Source of the DNA: an uncultured Bacteroidales bacterium
GTDB lineage: Bacteria; Bacteroidota; Bacteroidia; Bacteroidales; UBA932
NCBI GenBank assembly: GCA_900541925.1
Contig: UQMB01000001.1
Location: 124,001 to 188,000, forward strand
DNA: 64,000 bases
Direction: 5' to 3'
Under the pieces are notes generated by a model. The model was not told the DNA's origin. It made no database searches and worked only from the letters and a program-made list of their open reading frames with translations. This document shows, piece after piece, positions 24,519 to 33,027 of the stretch (positions are counted from its first letter, which is position 1; the number at the start of each line of letters is the position of its first letter). The translations under genes and the position numbers were made by a program.

Positions 24519-25444
24519 TGCGCGACAAGTACATAGAGTATATCCGGGCCATAAGGCGCTATTCCCCGAGAACCTGCGCGATTTATGGCGATGCCGTGGA
24601 TGATTTCCTGGCCTTTTCGGGCTATGACGGGAAGGAGCCCCTGGCTTCATACATGAATGTCCAGACTCTCCGCTCGTACGAGGTGCATCTGATGGACGGG
24701 CGGAAAGAGTCCGCCAAGACGGTCTCGCTCCATCTCAGCGCTCTAAGCGGCTTCTGCCGTTTCCTGATGAAGGAGGGCGTCATCGGCTCCAACCCCGTAA
24801 GGATGTTGAAAAAGCCCCGTCAGGAGAAGCGCTTGCCGGAGTTTTTCCGCCGCGATGCCATGGAAAGGTATTTCAGCGCCACGGCGAGTGTCCCGGAATC
24901 CGGTTCTTACGAGGCCGCGCTCCGCAGGCTGATTGTCAGTTTTCTGTATTGTACGGGGCTGCGTCGGGCCGAGCTGGCGTCTCTTGACAGGGAGTCTCTG
25001 GACATGGGTCGTAAGGTGGTCCGTGTCCGTGGTAAGGGCGGCAAGATGAGGGAGGCCCCTCTGACCGCGACTCTGTCCGGCGAGCTGCAGCTGTATCTGA
25101 AGTCGTTGGAGGCTTTGGAGTGCGTCGACCTGCGTCCGGAGGCCCCTCTCCTCCAGACCCCTAAAGGAGCGAGGCTTTATCCGATGTTCATAGACCGTGC
25201 GGTCAAGCGGGAATTGGGCGTGGGCGGCGGCGTGGGCGGCCGGAAGTCTCCTCACATGCTCCGGCATACGCTCGCCACTGAGCTTCTGGAGGACGGCACG
25301 GATCTTAATTCCATCAAAGAACTCCTCGGGCATTCTTCCCTCGCGGCGACCCAGGTCTATACCCACACCAGCATAGAGCGCCTGCGGGCTGTTTATGACA
25401 AGGCTCATCCCCGGGCCAAGGAAGAGTCCGCGGAAGGGAAGTAG
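24518..25444 (+). CDS. Tyrosine recombinase of the XerC/XerD type
   Basis: A 308-residue recombinase with an N-terminal SAM-like domain (YIRAIRRYSPRTCAIYGDAV) and a catalytic domain: Arg in YCTGLRRAELASL, Lys in VRGKGGKMREAPL, HMLRHTLATELLEDG (H-x-x-R), LGHSSLAATQVYTHT with the late His and the catalytic Tyr. All active-site residues are present. The size and neighbours (cca, hpf) suggest the chromosomal Xer system that resolves chromosome dimers rather than a phage enzyme. The start is ATG at 24518, overlapping the cca stop (TGATG). I cannot say whether it is XerC or XerD. Confidence 0.88.
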   Translation: MRDKYIEYIRAIRRYSPRTCAIYGDAVDDFLAFSGYDGKEPLASYMNVQTLRSYEVHLMDGRKESAKTVSLHLSALSGFCRFLMKEGVIGSNPVRMLKKPRQEKRLPEFFRRDAMERYFSATASVPESGSYEAALRRLIVSFLYCTGLRRAELASLDRESLDMGRKVVRVRGKGGKMREAPLTATLSGELQLYLKSLEALECVDLRPEAPLLQTPKGARLYPMFIDRAVKRELGVGGGVGGRKSPHMLRHTLATELLEDGTDLNSIKELLGHSSLAATQVYTHTSIERLRAVYDKAHPRAKEESAEGK

Positions 25445-25573
25445 TCCGCCTTGCGGCGCGGAGGGGCAGAGGAAGATTATCCGAGAAAATAGTCCCTCCC
25501 TATGTGTTGTCTCGATTTTTTGTTATATTTACGGAAGTTAACAGCCCGGTTTCGGGCAAAAAACGGAACAACT

Positions 25574-25864
25574 ATGGAGATTAAGCTCAAATCCCTGAAA
25601 TTCGATGCCGGTGAGAAACTCACCGCGTTCGTCGAGAAGAAAGTCTCACGCCTCTCAAAATTCTTTGACGGCGTGGCAGATGAAGCCGAAGTGTCACTTG
25701 AGGACACCAAGGATGGCAAGAAAGCAAGAATCCAGATTCGCATTCCGGGAGACACTCTCATCATCGAAAGAGTCGCCGACACTTTCGAGAACGCCGTGAC
25801 AGGCTGCGTGGATGCGATGAAAGAAAAACTCACCCGCACCAAAGAGAAGAAATACGAGAAATAG
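25574..25864 (+). CDS. hpf: Ribosome hibernation-promoting factor, short form
   Basis: A 96-residue HPF/YfiA protein that binds the 30S decoding region and silences ribosomes in stationary phase. It begins MEIKLKSLKFDAGEKL, followed by the family's beta-alpha-beta-beta-beta-alpha layout, and ends in a Lys-rich helix (MKEKLTRTKEKK). It is the short form, without the C-terminal dimerisation domain. The ATG at 25574 is preferred over an upstream start. A near-consensus promoter (TATATTTA at about 25522) lies in the 129-bp gap after the Xer gene. The gene is convergent with holA, with stops 2 bp apart. Confidence 0.9.
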   Translation: MEIKLKSLKFDAGEKLTAFVEKKVSRLSKFFDGVADEAEVSLEDTKDGKKARIQIRIPGDTLIIERVADTFENAVTGCVDAMKEKLTRTKEKKYEK

Positions 25865-25866
25865 CC

Positions 25867-26910
25867 TCAAAGGCTGACAATTCTGGCGCATAGCTCGACG
25901 AGCAGTTCGTCGGCTGCGACAGTTCCACCGTCCCCTCCCTTGGCGAGGTAGTCATATCGGCACAGCATCGATATCGCCTCCATAGCCTTGGGGAGGGGAT
26001 AGTTTTTGACGGCCGTGTCGTATTCGCGGTAGAAATAAGGACTCACTCCGGCCAGCACTCTGGCCTTGTCTTCCGTCGAGGGTCTCGGATTCTCTCGCAG
26101 GAGAGCGCCATATCGCAGTATGCGGTTGAAATTCATGAAGATGGCGCTGATTGCCGGCGGGAGGTAGAATCTTGCATCCGAGGATATGGCTTCGGCGATG
26201 CGTATCGCTTTCGGGGCGTCTTTGAGCGAGAGGGCTTTCGTGAGCTCGAATATGCTGAACTGTCTGGAGATCCCGACATTCCGCTCGATGTCTTCGGCAC
26301 TGACTTCTTTGGCCCCTTCGGGCAGGTTTTTCAGGAGTTTGTCCGTCTCGATCGCGATCTTGGAGAGATCCGTGCCGGCATATTCCCCGAGCATGGCTGC
26401 CGCCTGCGGGGAGATGCCAAGACCTCTTCCCCGATAATAGGAGGATATCCAGGTGGCTATCTCATAATCCCTTATGGCAGGTGAATCAACCACAATCCCG
26501 TTCTTCTGTACGGACTTGTACAGGGCCTTGCGTTTGTCTGCGGCGGCTTTGCGCATGAGAAGGACGAGCACCGTGCTCTCCAGCGGGGCGCTGCAGTAGG
26601 TGGCCATCCCTTCAAGGTCCGGCATCATCTGCGCTTCCTTCACGACAATCAGCTGCCTGTCGGCCATCATCGGATATTGCCTTGCGGCCGCCGTTATCTG
26701 GGCCGCATCGACATCCGCACCGAAGCGGACCGTCTCGTTGAAGTCCTTGTCGCTTTGCGGAATGCAGTTCTCGAGTATGGCGTTGCAGACCATTTCGGGG
26801 TAATACGGCTCATCGCCCATCAGGAGGTACACGGGCTTGAAGACACCGTTCCTGATGTCTGTTACAATTTGTTCGCAGAGTGTTCCAATGTTGACTGATG
26901 ACTTGGCCAT
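25867..26910 (-). CDS. holA: DNA polymerase III, delta subunit
   Basis: The clamp-loader delta subunit that opens the sliding clamp. The 347-residue protein starts MAKSSVNIGTLCEQI at 26910 and has the family motif VYLLMGDEPYY near residue 30, the Rossmann-like LIVVKEAQMMP region and a C-terminal helical bundle with SRQFSIFELTKALS. An upstream start at 27090 would overlap the divergent arabinofuranosidase gene and is unlikely. Only 67 bp separate it from that gene, so both promoters share this gap. Confidence 0.9.
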   Translation of the reverse strand: MAKSSVNIGTLCEQIVTDIRNGVFKPVYLLMGDEPYYPEMVCNAILENCIPQSDKDFNETVRFGADVDAAQITAAARQYPMMADRQLIVVKEAQMMPDLEGMATYCSAPLESTVLVLLMRKAAADKRKALYKSVQKNGIVVDSPAIRDYEIATWISSYYRGRGLGISPQAAAMLGEYAGTDLSKIAIETDKLLKNLPEGAKEVSAEDIERNVGISRQFSIFELTKALSLKDAPKAIRIAEAISSDARFYLPPAISAIFMNFNRILRYGALLRENPRPSTEDKARVLAGVSPYFYREYDTAVKNYPLPKAMEAISMLCRYDYLAKGGDGGTVAADELLVELCARIVSL

Positions 26911-26937
26911 AATGTGCGAAATTACTGATTTTTTTCC

Positions 26938-26945
26938 TATTTTTG
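26938..26945 (+). promoter_or_regulatory. -7 element of the GH51 promoter
   Basis: TATTTTTG matches TAnnTTTG and lies 32 bp upstream of the arabinofuranosidase ATG, within the 67-bp gap shared with holA. Confidence 0.55.
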
Positions 26946-26977
26946 TGAAGTTTGACTGCATAAAAGACACGAACCAG

Positions 26978-28528
26978 ATGAACAGACTTAATTCTATTTT
27001 GTTGGCAGGCATATGCCTGCTCGGTCCCGTGGGCCTGAGTGCCCAGGACGCGACCATCCGCATCCACGACGCCGGCACCGGAGTTACCATTCCGGCAGAA
27101 ATCTACGGACAGTTCTCCGAGCATCTCGGGCGCTGCATTTACGGCGGCCTTTGGGTAGGTGAGGATTCTGACGTGCCTAATGTGAACGGATACCGCAAGG
27201 ACGTATTCGATGCCCTGAAGGCTCTCAAGGTTCCGGTGATGCGCTGGCCTGGCGGATGCTTCGCCGATGACTACCACTGGATGGACGGAATCGGCCCTCA
27301 GGAGAAGCGTGCGTACATTTCCAACAACAACTGGGGCGGCACGCTTGAGGACAACAGTTTCGGCACCCACGAGTTCCTCAATCTCTGCGAGATGCTGGAC
27401 ATCGAGCCTTACATCAGCGGCAACGTGGGCAGCGGCAGCGTTGAGGAGATGGCCAAGTGGGTAGAGTATATGACCTCCGACGCCAAGAGCACCATGGCCG
27501 ACCTTCGTCGCGCCAACGGGCGGCAGGAGCCATGGAAGGTGAAGTATTTCGGGATCGGCAACGAGGCCTGGGGCTGCGGCGGCAACATGACGCCGGAGTA
27601 CTACAGCGACCTTTACCGCCGCTATGCCACATATCTCCGCGACTACAGCGGCAACCGCCTCTACAAGATCGCCAGCGGCGCGTCTGACTACGACTACAAC
27701 TGGACGCGCGTGCTGATGAAGAACATCGGTCGCAAGGGCATGAAGGGCATCTCCCTCCACTACTACACCGTCATCAACTGGCGCGACAAGGGTGCGGCGA
27801 CCAAGTTCTCCGACAAGGAGTATTACAACATCCTCTCCAAGAGCATAGAGATCGAGGATGTGCTCAAGAAGCATATAGACATCATGGACGAGCTTGACCC
27901 TCAGGGCAATGTCGATCTCCTTCTGGACGAATGGGGGACCTGGTACAATGTGGAGCCGGGCACCAATCCGGGGCATCTGTACCAGCAGAACACCATGCGC
28001 GACGCCATCGTGGCGGCTCTCAATTTCGATATTTTCCACAAGTACACCCGCCGCCTGAAGATGGCCAATATCGCCCAGGTCGTGAATGTGCTGCAGGCGA
28101 TGATACTCACGAACGAGAAGGAGATGGTGCTCACTCCGACATACCATGTGTTCGAGATGTACAATGTCCACCAGGACGCCGAGTACCTCGCCGCCGACTG
28201 TCTCACCCCTAAGACGGCATGTGACCGTAAGGTTGACGTGCCTCAGGTTGACGTGACCGCTTCCCGTAAGGACGGCATGATGAACATCTCCCTTGTCAAC
28301 ACCGACCTCAAGAAGCCGATGAAGGTCCTCGTGGCCTTTGACAGCCCTAAGGCTGTGTCCGAGGTGCTTTCAGCGCGCGTGCTGACATCAGGGGACGCCC
28401 GTGACTACAATGATTTCGGAAGCGCCGACAAGGTGGCTCCCGCCGCGTTCAAGGCCTACAAACTTACCAAGGCCGGACTTGAGGTGACCCTGCCTCCTTG
28501 CTCCGTGGTGGCGCTCAGCGCGAAGTAG
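26978..28528 (+). CDS. Secreted alpha-L-arabinofuranosidase, GH51
   Basis: Removes terminal L-arabinofuranosyl groups from arabinan or arabinoxylan fragments. The 516-residue protein has a signal peptide ending near LSAQ (about residue 23) without lipobox, so it is probably periplasmic. The GH51 catalytic pair is visible: acid/base Glu196 in FGIGNEAWG and nucleophile Glu318 in LLDEWGTWYN. The N-terminal IYGQFSEHLGRCIYGGLW and VMRWPGGCFADDYHW are also typical. The C-terminal 150 residues form the usual beta domain. It lies alone, just beyond the operon that catabolises its product, and ends in a strong terminator. Confidence 0.94.
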   Translation: MNRLNSILLAGICLLGPVGLSAQDATIRIHDAGTGVTIPAEIYGQFSEHLGRCIYGGLWVGEDSDVPNVNGYRKDVFDALKALKVPVMRWPGGCFADDYHWMDGIGPQEKRAYISNNNWGGTLEDNSFGTHEFLNLCEMLDIEPYISGNVGSGSVEEMAKWVEYMTSDAKSTMADLRRANGRQEPWKVKYFGIGNEAWGCGGNMTPEYYSDLYRRYATYLRDYSGNRLYKIASGASDYDYNWTRVLMKNIGRKGMKGISLHYYTVINWRDKGAATKFSDKEYYNILSKSIEIEDVLKKHIDIMDELDPQGNVDLLLDEWGTWYNVEPGTNPGHLYQQNTMRDAIVAALNFDIFHKYTRRLKMANIAQVVNVLQAMILTNEKEMVLTPTYHVFEMYNVHQDAEYLAADCLTPKTACDRKVDVPQVDVTASRKDGMMNISLVNTDLKKPMKVLVAFDSPKAVSEVLSARVLTSGDARDYNDFGSADKVAPAAFKAYKLTKAGLEVTLPPCSVVALSAK

Positions 28529-28562
28529 TCTGACGATTACTTAACAAGTTTTTAAGAAAAAG

Positions 28563-28587
28563 TCGCCTTGTATAAGGCGATTTTTTT
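28563..28587 (+). terminator. Terminator of the GH51 gene
   Basis: TCGCCTT (28563-28569) pairs with AAGGCGA (28574-28580) around GTAT and runs into seven T. The T run merges with the next promoter. Confidence 0.85.
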
Positions 28588-28588
28588 C

Positions 28589-28596
28589 TATTTTTG
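28589..28596 (+). promoter_or_regulatory. -7 element directly in front of the ABC transporter ATG
   Basis: TATTTTTG fits TAnnTTTG but ends only 4 bp before the ATG at 28601, so transcription would start at or next to the start codon (leaderless mRNA). Confidence 0.5.
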
Positions 28597-28600
28597 CGCC

Positions 28601-29464
28601 ATGTCTATAATCGAATGCAGGAACGTAACCAAGCGTTTCGGAGAGAAGACCGCCATTGAGGGCATCAATCTCCAGATACCGGAAGGCCGTATTTTCGGTC
28701 TGCTCGGCCCGAACGGAGCCGGAAAAACTACCCTTATACGTATAATCAACCGCATCACCATCCCCACTGCGGGGGAAGTCCTGTTCAAAGGCGTGCCCAT
28801 AACCCAAGGCGATGTCGAGAAAATCGGGTACATGCCCGAGGAGCGCGGACTTTATCGCAAGATGAAAGTGGGCGAGCAGGCGATGTTCCTGGCCCAGTTG
28901 AAGGGGATGAGCGCCTCGGAGGCCAGAATAGCCCTCAAGGAATGGTTCGTCCGCTTCGGGATCGAGAGCTGGTGGGACAAGAAGATCGAGGAGCTCTCCA
29001 AGGGGATGGCGCAGAAAGTCCAGTTCATCACCACTGTGGTCCACAGGCCTTCCCTCATGATACTCGATGAGCCGTTCTCCGGTTTCGACCCTGTCAACGC
29101 CGAGCTTATCCGCCATGAGATACTTCGCCTCAAGGACGAGGGCGCGACGATTGTGCTGTCGACACACAACATGGAGTCGGTGGAGGAGCTCTGCGACGAA
29201 ATCGCCCTGATCGACAAGTCGCATCTCGTGATAACGGGAGGCGTGGACGACATCCGCCGCCGTTATGGCAACAACAATGTGGAGCTTGTCTATACGGACG
29301 GGGACGGCAGGCACACCGAGGTGCTTCCGAGAGAGACCGACGGGGCTTCGACTCTCAGGACATACCTTGACAAGGGTGTGCAGGTCAATTCATACCGTGA
29401 ACTGATGCCGCGCATGAACGACATATTCATCAAACTTGTAACAGAAGGGGAGGATTCAAAATGA
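28601..29464 (+). CDS. ABC transporter ATP-binding protein (NatA-like)
   Basis: A 287-residue ATPase with Walker A GPNGAGKTT (about 37-45), the ABC signature ELSKGMAQKVQ, Walker B SLMILDEPFSG and the switch His in VLSTHNME. The C-terminal extension (about 215-287) is typical of ABC-2 exporters. Its stop overlaps the ATG of the permease gene (ATGA), so they form one transporter, with the permease providing the membrane part. Family members export Na+, drugs or other compounds; the substrate is not evident. The start at 28601 fits the motif spacing, and the promoter lies immediately upstream. Confidence 0.92.
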   Translation: MSIIECRNVTKRFGEKTAIEGINLQIPEGRIFGLLGPNGAGKTTLIRIINRITIPTAGEVLFKGVPITQGDVEKIGYMPEERGLYRKMKVGEQAMFLAQLKGMSASEARIALKEWFVRFGIESWWDKKIEELSKGMAQKVQFITTVVHRPSLMILDEPFSGFDPVNAELIRHEILRLKDEGATIVLSTHNMESVEELCDEIALIDKSHLVITGGVDDIRRRYGNNNVELVYTDGDGRHTEVLPRETDGASTLRTYLDKGVQVNSYRELMPRMNDIFIKLVTEGEDSK

Positions 29465-30801
29465 ACTTCAGAACTATACGTCTGGTGATCAACCGCGAGT
29501 ACATGACTCGCGTGAGGAAGAAGAGCTTCCTTCTGATCACTTTCATCACACCGGTTCTTTTCGCGGCGCTGTGCTTCCTGCCGGCGCTGATAATGATGAA
29601 TACCAAGGAGGCGGCCAAGAAGATTTCCGTTGTGGACAGGTCCGGGATAGTGATTCCCGCTCTCACTGATTCGGAGAGCATGACCATCACGGATTGCAGC
29701 GGGATGTCGCTTGACTCTTTGAAGTCAAATCTCGCCGTGCTCGGATATGATGCGGTACTCTCGATTTCTCCTGTCGACTCCTCCAAGTCAGTGACGGCCG
29801 AGGTGTATTCTCTGAAGCCCCTCGGAGTGGATCTCTCCGAGAGTCTGGGCAACAAGATAAACGCCGCCGTCGAGTCATACAGGGTGGCTTCCTACAATAT
29901 AGCAGGCCTGGACAAGATAATGCAGGAGGTCAAGCCGGACATAAGGCTCAAGACATATACCCTCGGCGCGGACGGAGAGGAGAAAATCTCCGAGTCCGGC
30001 GTGTATATGCTGGTGTCCATGCTTCTCGGTATGGTCATCTATATGTTCATCGCGATGTTCGGCGGCATGGTGTCTTCTTCTGTGATTGAGGAGAAGTCAA
30101 GCAGGGTGGTCGAGGTGCTTATCAGTTCCGTCAAGGCGACTGAACTGATGTTCGGCAAGATCATAGGCATCGCGTTTGTGGCTTTGACCCAGTTCTTCCT
30201 GTGGATAGTGCTGACACTCGCGATAGTGGGGATTGTGGGAGCTGTGGCCGGTCCGGGACTCCTTTCCGGCGCCGACCCTGCGGAGCTTATGCAGATGAGC
30301 GGTGCCGCGGCGGGACAGATGGCTTCGCAGATGCCGGAGACGGGAGATCTGGGCGTCATTCTCTCGTCGCTTGCGAATATGCACCTCGGGCAGATACTCG
30401 TATGCTTTGTGCTGTTCTTCGTCCTCGGGTACATGTTGTATGCGTCGCTTTTCGCCGCTATAGGTTCGGCTGTCGAGAACGAGGGGGACAGCAATCAGCT
30501 TATGCTCCCTGTGACGATTCCTCTTCTCCTGGGATTCTTCATCGCGATCTACGCTTTCAAGGCTCCGGACAGCGCCCTTGTCGTCTGGGGTTCGATGATT
30601 CCGTTCACGTCACCTATAGTGATGCTGGCGCGTCTTCCTTTCGGCGTTCCGGGCTGGCAGATAATCCTGTCCATAGCGCTTCTCGTTGTCACGTTTGTAG
30701 CCTGCGCCTGGATTTCGGCCAAGATTTATAAGGTGGGAATCCTGATGTTCGGCAAGAAGTCAGGCTGGAAAGACTTATGGAGATGGATAAGACAAAAATA
30801 A
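29461..30801 (+). CDS. ABC-2 type transporter permease (NatB-like)
   Basis: A 446-residue membrane protein with one N-terminal hydrophobic segment (about residues 20-45), a large extracytoplasmic loop (about 50-180), then five or six membrane segments in the second half, which is the usual plan of ABC-2 permeases. IEEKSSRVVEVLISSVKATE is the family's conserved cytoplasmic segment. It overlaps the ATPase gene by 4 bp and the following nucleotidase-domain gene by about 25 bp, so four genes may be co-translated. Confidence 0.88.
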   Translation: MNFRTIRLVINREYMTRVRKKSFLLITFITPVLFAALCFLPALIMMNTKEAAKKISVVDRSGIVIPALTDSESMTITDCSGMSLDSLKSNLAVLGYDAVLSISPVDSSKSVTAEVYSLKPLGVDLSESLGNKINAAVESYRVASYNIAGLDKIMQEVKPDIRLKTYTLGADGEEKISESGVYMLVSMLLGMVIYMFIAMFGGMVSSSVIEEKSSRVVEVLISSVKATELMFGKIIGIAFVALTQFFLWIVLTLAIVGIVGAVAGPGLLSGADPAELMQMSGAAAGQMASQMPETGDLGVILSSLANMHLGQILVCFVLFFVLGYMLYASLFAAIGSAVENEGDSNQLMLPVTIPLLLGFFIAIYAFKAPDSALVVWGSMIPFTSPIVMLARLPFGVPGWQIILSIALLVVTFVACAWISAKIYKVGILMFGKKSGWKDLWRWIRQK

Positions 30802-31625
30802 TGCTTCTTGCGGCCATGATGCCGCTGCTCCTGTGTTCCTGCGGGCGCAGTTACACCTGGGAGAAATTCGTTATGGACGCCGGCCGCACCGGGGTGACCG
30901 CCCCTGGCGCGGACAATGTCGCCGAGGCTTTGGGGACGGTAAATGACAGCTGTTATATCTCTCCGAACGGACGGATGTGGCCTGTGGGGTCTTCAACCTA
31001 CGCTGTCGCTGCCGACCTTATCGCCGTACAGCCGCAGATGTCGCGCCTTAAGGCTGTTGTGGCGCAATCTGCGCGTGAGATGAACCAGACGCAGCCTGAC
31101 GGAGACCTGTCCAACTGGATTGTCGACCATATTATGGAGGATGTCTCGGCCACTGCACACAGAAAGGTGGATGTGGGAATCATCAATTCAGGGGGAATCC
31201 GGGTGGACATGCCCGCGGGCGATGTCATGCTGGACGACATAGTGTCCATGTTCCCGTTCCGCAATCATCTCTGCTATGTCGCGCTCGCCGGTTCGGATCT
31301 CCTTGAGGTGTTCCGGGGGATGGCTTCACGCAGGGTGCAGCCTTTCGGCGGCGTTCGGCTCGTGGTGGAAGACGGCAGGATTGACACCCTGCTTGTCGGC
31401 GGCGCCCCGATAGATCCCGAGAAGGTCTACGGGCTTGCCACCGTCGATTTCCTTCTGGACGGAGGTGACGGCCTTACCCTTGCCAAGAATGCCAAAGAGC
31501 TTATAATCACAGATAAGCTGGTGGTTGATTCCATGCTGCCTTTTGCTGAGTCTTACAAGAAGGACGGGCGGCTTATTGAGAGTGCTCCGGACGGACGTTT
31601 CATAATCAGGAGGAACGCGAAATGA
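30777..31625 (+). CDS. 5'-nucleotidase C-terminal-domain lipoprotein
   Basis: A 282-residue lipoprotein (lipobox LCSC, Cys near residue 22) that consists of only the C-terminal, substrate-binding domain of the UshA/5'-nucleotidase family. It shows DVGIINSGGIRVDMPAGDV (substrate contacts), MFPFRNHLCYVALAGSDLLE and YGLATVDFLLDGGDGL. The catalytic metallophosphatase half is encoded separately by the next gene, with a 4-bp overlap. In UshA the order is metallophosphatase first; here the domains are split and reversed. The pair may reassemble at the membrane to release phosphate from nucleotides. Starts at 30777 or 30783 are both possible. Confidence 0.88.
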   Translation: MEMDKTKIMLLAAMMPLLLCSCGRSYTWEKFVMDAGRTGVTAPGADNVAEALGTVNDSCYISPNGRMWPVGSSTYAVAADLIAVQPQMSRLKAVVAQSAREMNQTQPDGDLSNWIVDHIMEDVSATAHRKVDVGIINSGGIRVDMPAGDVMLDDIVSMFPFRNHLCYVALAGSDLLEVFRGMASRRVQPFGGVRLVVEDGRIDTLLVGGAPIDPEKVYGLATVDFLLDGGDGLTLAKNAKELIITDKLVVDSMLPFAESYKKDGRLIESAPDGRFIIRRNAK

Positions 31626-32434
31626 TGAAGAAGATATTCGCCATATCGGCGCTGCTGATTGCGCTGGCCGGCTGCAAGAGCGAGCCGCGTCTTGTGATAA
31701 TCCACACCAACGATACCCACAGCCATTTCGAGCCTCTGCGTACCGGCCCTCAGACGGGGCAGGGCGGTGTCATAGAACGTGCGGCCTTCGTGGACTCTAT
31801 CCGCAATGTTTATGGTACTGACCGCGTCCTCCTGCTGCACGCCGGAGACTTCAGCCAGGGGACCTCTTACTTCACGGAGCTGAAAGGCCGACTCGAACCG
31901 GCTGTCATAAATGATATGCGCTATGACTGCGTCGCTTTGGGCAACCACGAGTTCGACAACGACATCGAGGACCTCACCGAGCGGCTCGCAATGCTTGATA
32001 ACATTTCTGTTGTGTCGGCTAACATAGATGTTTCACAGTTTGATCTTGCGAACTATGTGACTCCTTATGCGATATTGGAGCGCGGTGGGATGAAGATAGG
32101 CATAATAGGCTTGGAACCGGATCTCTCGACGAATGTGAGCGCAACGGTTTCATCCCGTTTCCAGCAGCTGGACGATGTGGAGGTGACCAACAGATGGGCC
32201 GATCATCTGCATTTCGATGAGAAATGTGACATGATTATACTCCTGTCCCATCTCGGGTATGACAATGACCAGGCGCTCATACCGCAGACAAGCCACATTG
32301 ACCTCGTCGTCGGCGGACACAGCCATACTTTTGTGGATGACTTCATCTATGTCGCGGACAGGGACGGGCGCAAGGTTCCTGTCATTACGGACGGATGCTG
32401 GGGCCTCGAGATGGGCGTCATTTATGTCCGTTGA
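31622..32434 (+). CDS. Metallophosphatase lipoprotein (5'-nucleotidase catalytic half)
   Basis: A 270-residue lipoprotein (lipobox LAGC) with all metal-binding motifs of the calcineurin-like/5'-nucleotidase family: HTNDTHSHFEP, LLLHAGDFSQGT, VALGNHEFDND and GGHSHTFVDD. It lacks the C-terminal substrate domain, which the preceding gene supplies. The two overlap by 4 bp and both are exported lipoproteins, which supports a two-chain enzyme. The 3' end overlaps the convergent zinc-ribbon gene by 17 bp. Likely substrates are nucleoside 5'-phosphates or UDP-sugars, from family knowledge. Confidence 0.9.
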   Translation: MMKKIFAISALLIALAGCKSEPRLVIIHTNDTHSHFEPLRTGPQTGQGGVIERAAFVDSIRNVYGTDRVLLLHAGDFSQGTSYFTELKGRLEPAVINDMRYDCVALGNHEFDNDIEDLTERLAMLDNISVVSANIDVSQFDLANYVTPYAILERGGMKIGIIGLEPDLSTNVSATVSSRFQQLDDVEVTNRWADHLHFDEKCDMIILLSHLGYDNDQALIPQTSHIDLVVGGHSHTFVDDFIYVADRDGRKVPVITDGCWGLEMGVIYVR

Positions 32435-32795
32435 GCATCTTGCGGCAGATATTGAATATCCTGCTTTCCGTCTTGTAGTATGAGATGTCGAAGCAGCTGC
32501 ACTCGAGGTGTTTCCCTGTCTTGTGTACGCCGGTGAAGCAGGCCGGGTCGAAGCCCTCTGAAGACAGGTAGTCCAGCCGGGCGCATCTCGAGTTGTCATT
32601 GAGCAGGCTTTCAAGGATTTCATAGTTCCTTGAGAGCCTGTTTATTATTTCTGCCTTGTACTTGCGTATTTCCTGGTATTTGCGGTTGTTGTAGCTGTTC
32701 TTGCAGCTCAGGCAGCAGAATTTCTTGCCTTTCCGCCCGTTGAGGCTCTCTCCGCACTCAAGGCAGGTCTCTTCTTTTCTGATTATATATGCCAT
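32418..32795 (-). CDS. Small zinc-ribbon protein
   Basis: A 125-residue protein (start MAYIIRKEETC at 32795). The N-terminus carries a treble-clef or ribbon-like Zn site: CLECGESLNGRKGKKFCCLSC, here C-x2-C and C-C-x2-C separated by about 14 residues, followed by KNSYNNRKY. This motif occurs in Bacteroidetes proteins described only as DUF-type zinc ribbons that probably bind nucleic acid. The rest has a basic helix and a small C-terminal domain with more Cys. It is convergent with the metallophosphatase gene and divergent from ssb. No function is proposed. Confidence 0.7.
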   Translation of the reverse strand: MAYIIRKEETCLECGESLNGRKGKKFCCLSCKNSYNNRKYQEIRKYKAEIINRLSRNYEILESLLNDNSRCARLDYLSSEGFDPACFTGVHKTGKHLECSCFDISYYKTESRIFNICRKMLNGHK

Positions 32796-33027
32796 AGTCT
32801 GTTTTTGGTTTGTCTCCAAATTTTGGGAATTGATCCCGTTATTGCAAGGATTGACATAAAAGATACGGACGGTTTTTCTGTTTCTGTTGCAAAGAATTAT
32901 TCTTGGTACCTGAAAAGAAAAAGTTTTATCTGTTTCTTTTGCGGCGGAGCGGAATATTCTGCTTTACTTTGCTGCCGGGATGAGGACCGCGCGGCCTTGC
33001 TCCCGGAACTTGAATAGAAAAACTTAT

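Noticed and set aside
23070..24650. 526-residue minus-strand open frame opposite cca
   Set aside because: Same GC-driven shadow; no protein motifs, and the plus strand is an unmistakable CCA-adding enzyme.
26810..28171. 453-residue minus-strand open frame opposite the GH51 gene
   Set aside because: Shadow frame without motifs; GH51 catalytic residues are on the plus strand.
32805..33017. 70-residue plus-strand frame before ssb
   Set aside because: Low-quality composition and no conserved pattern; the region more likely holds the promoters of the divergent zinc-ribbon and ssb genes.
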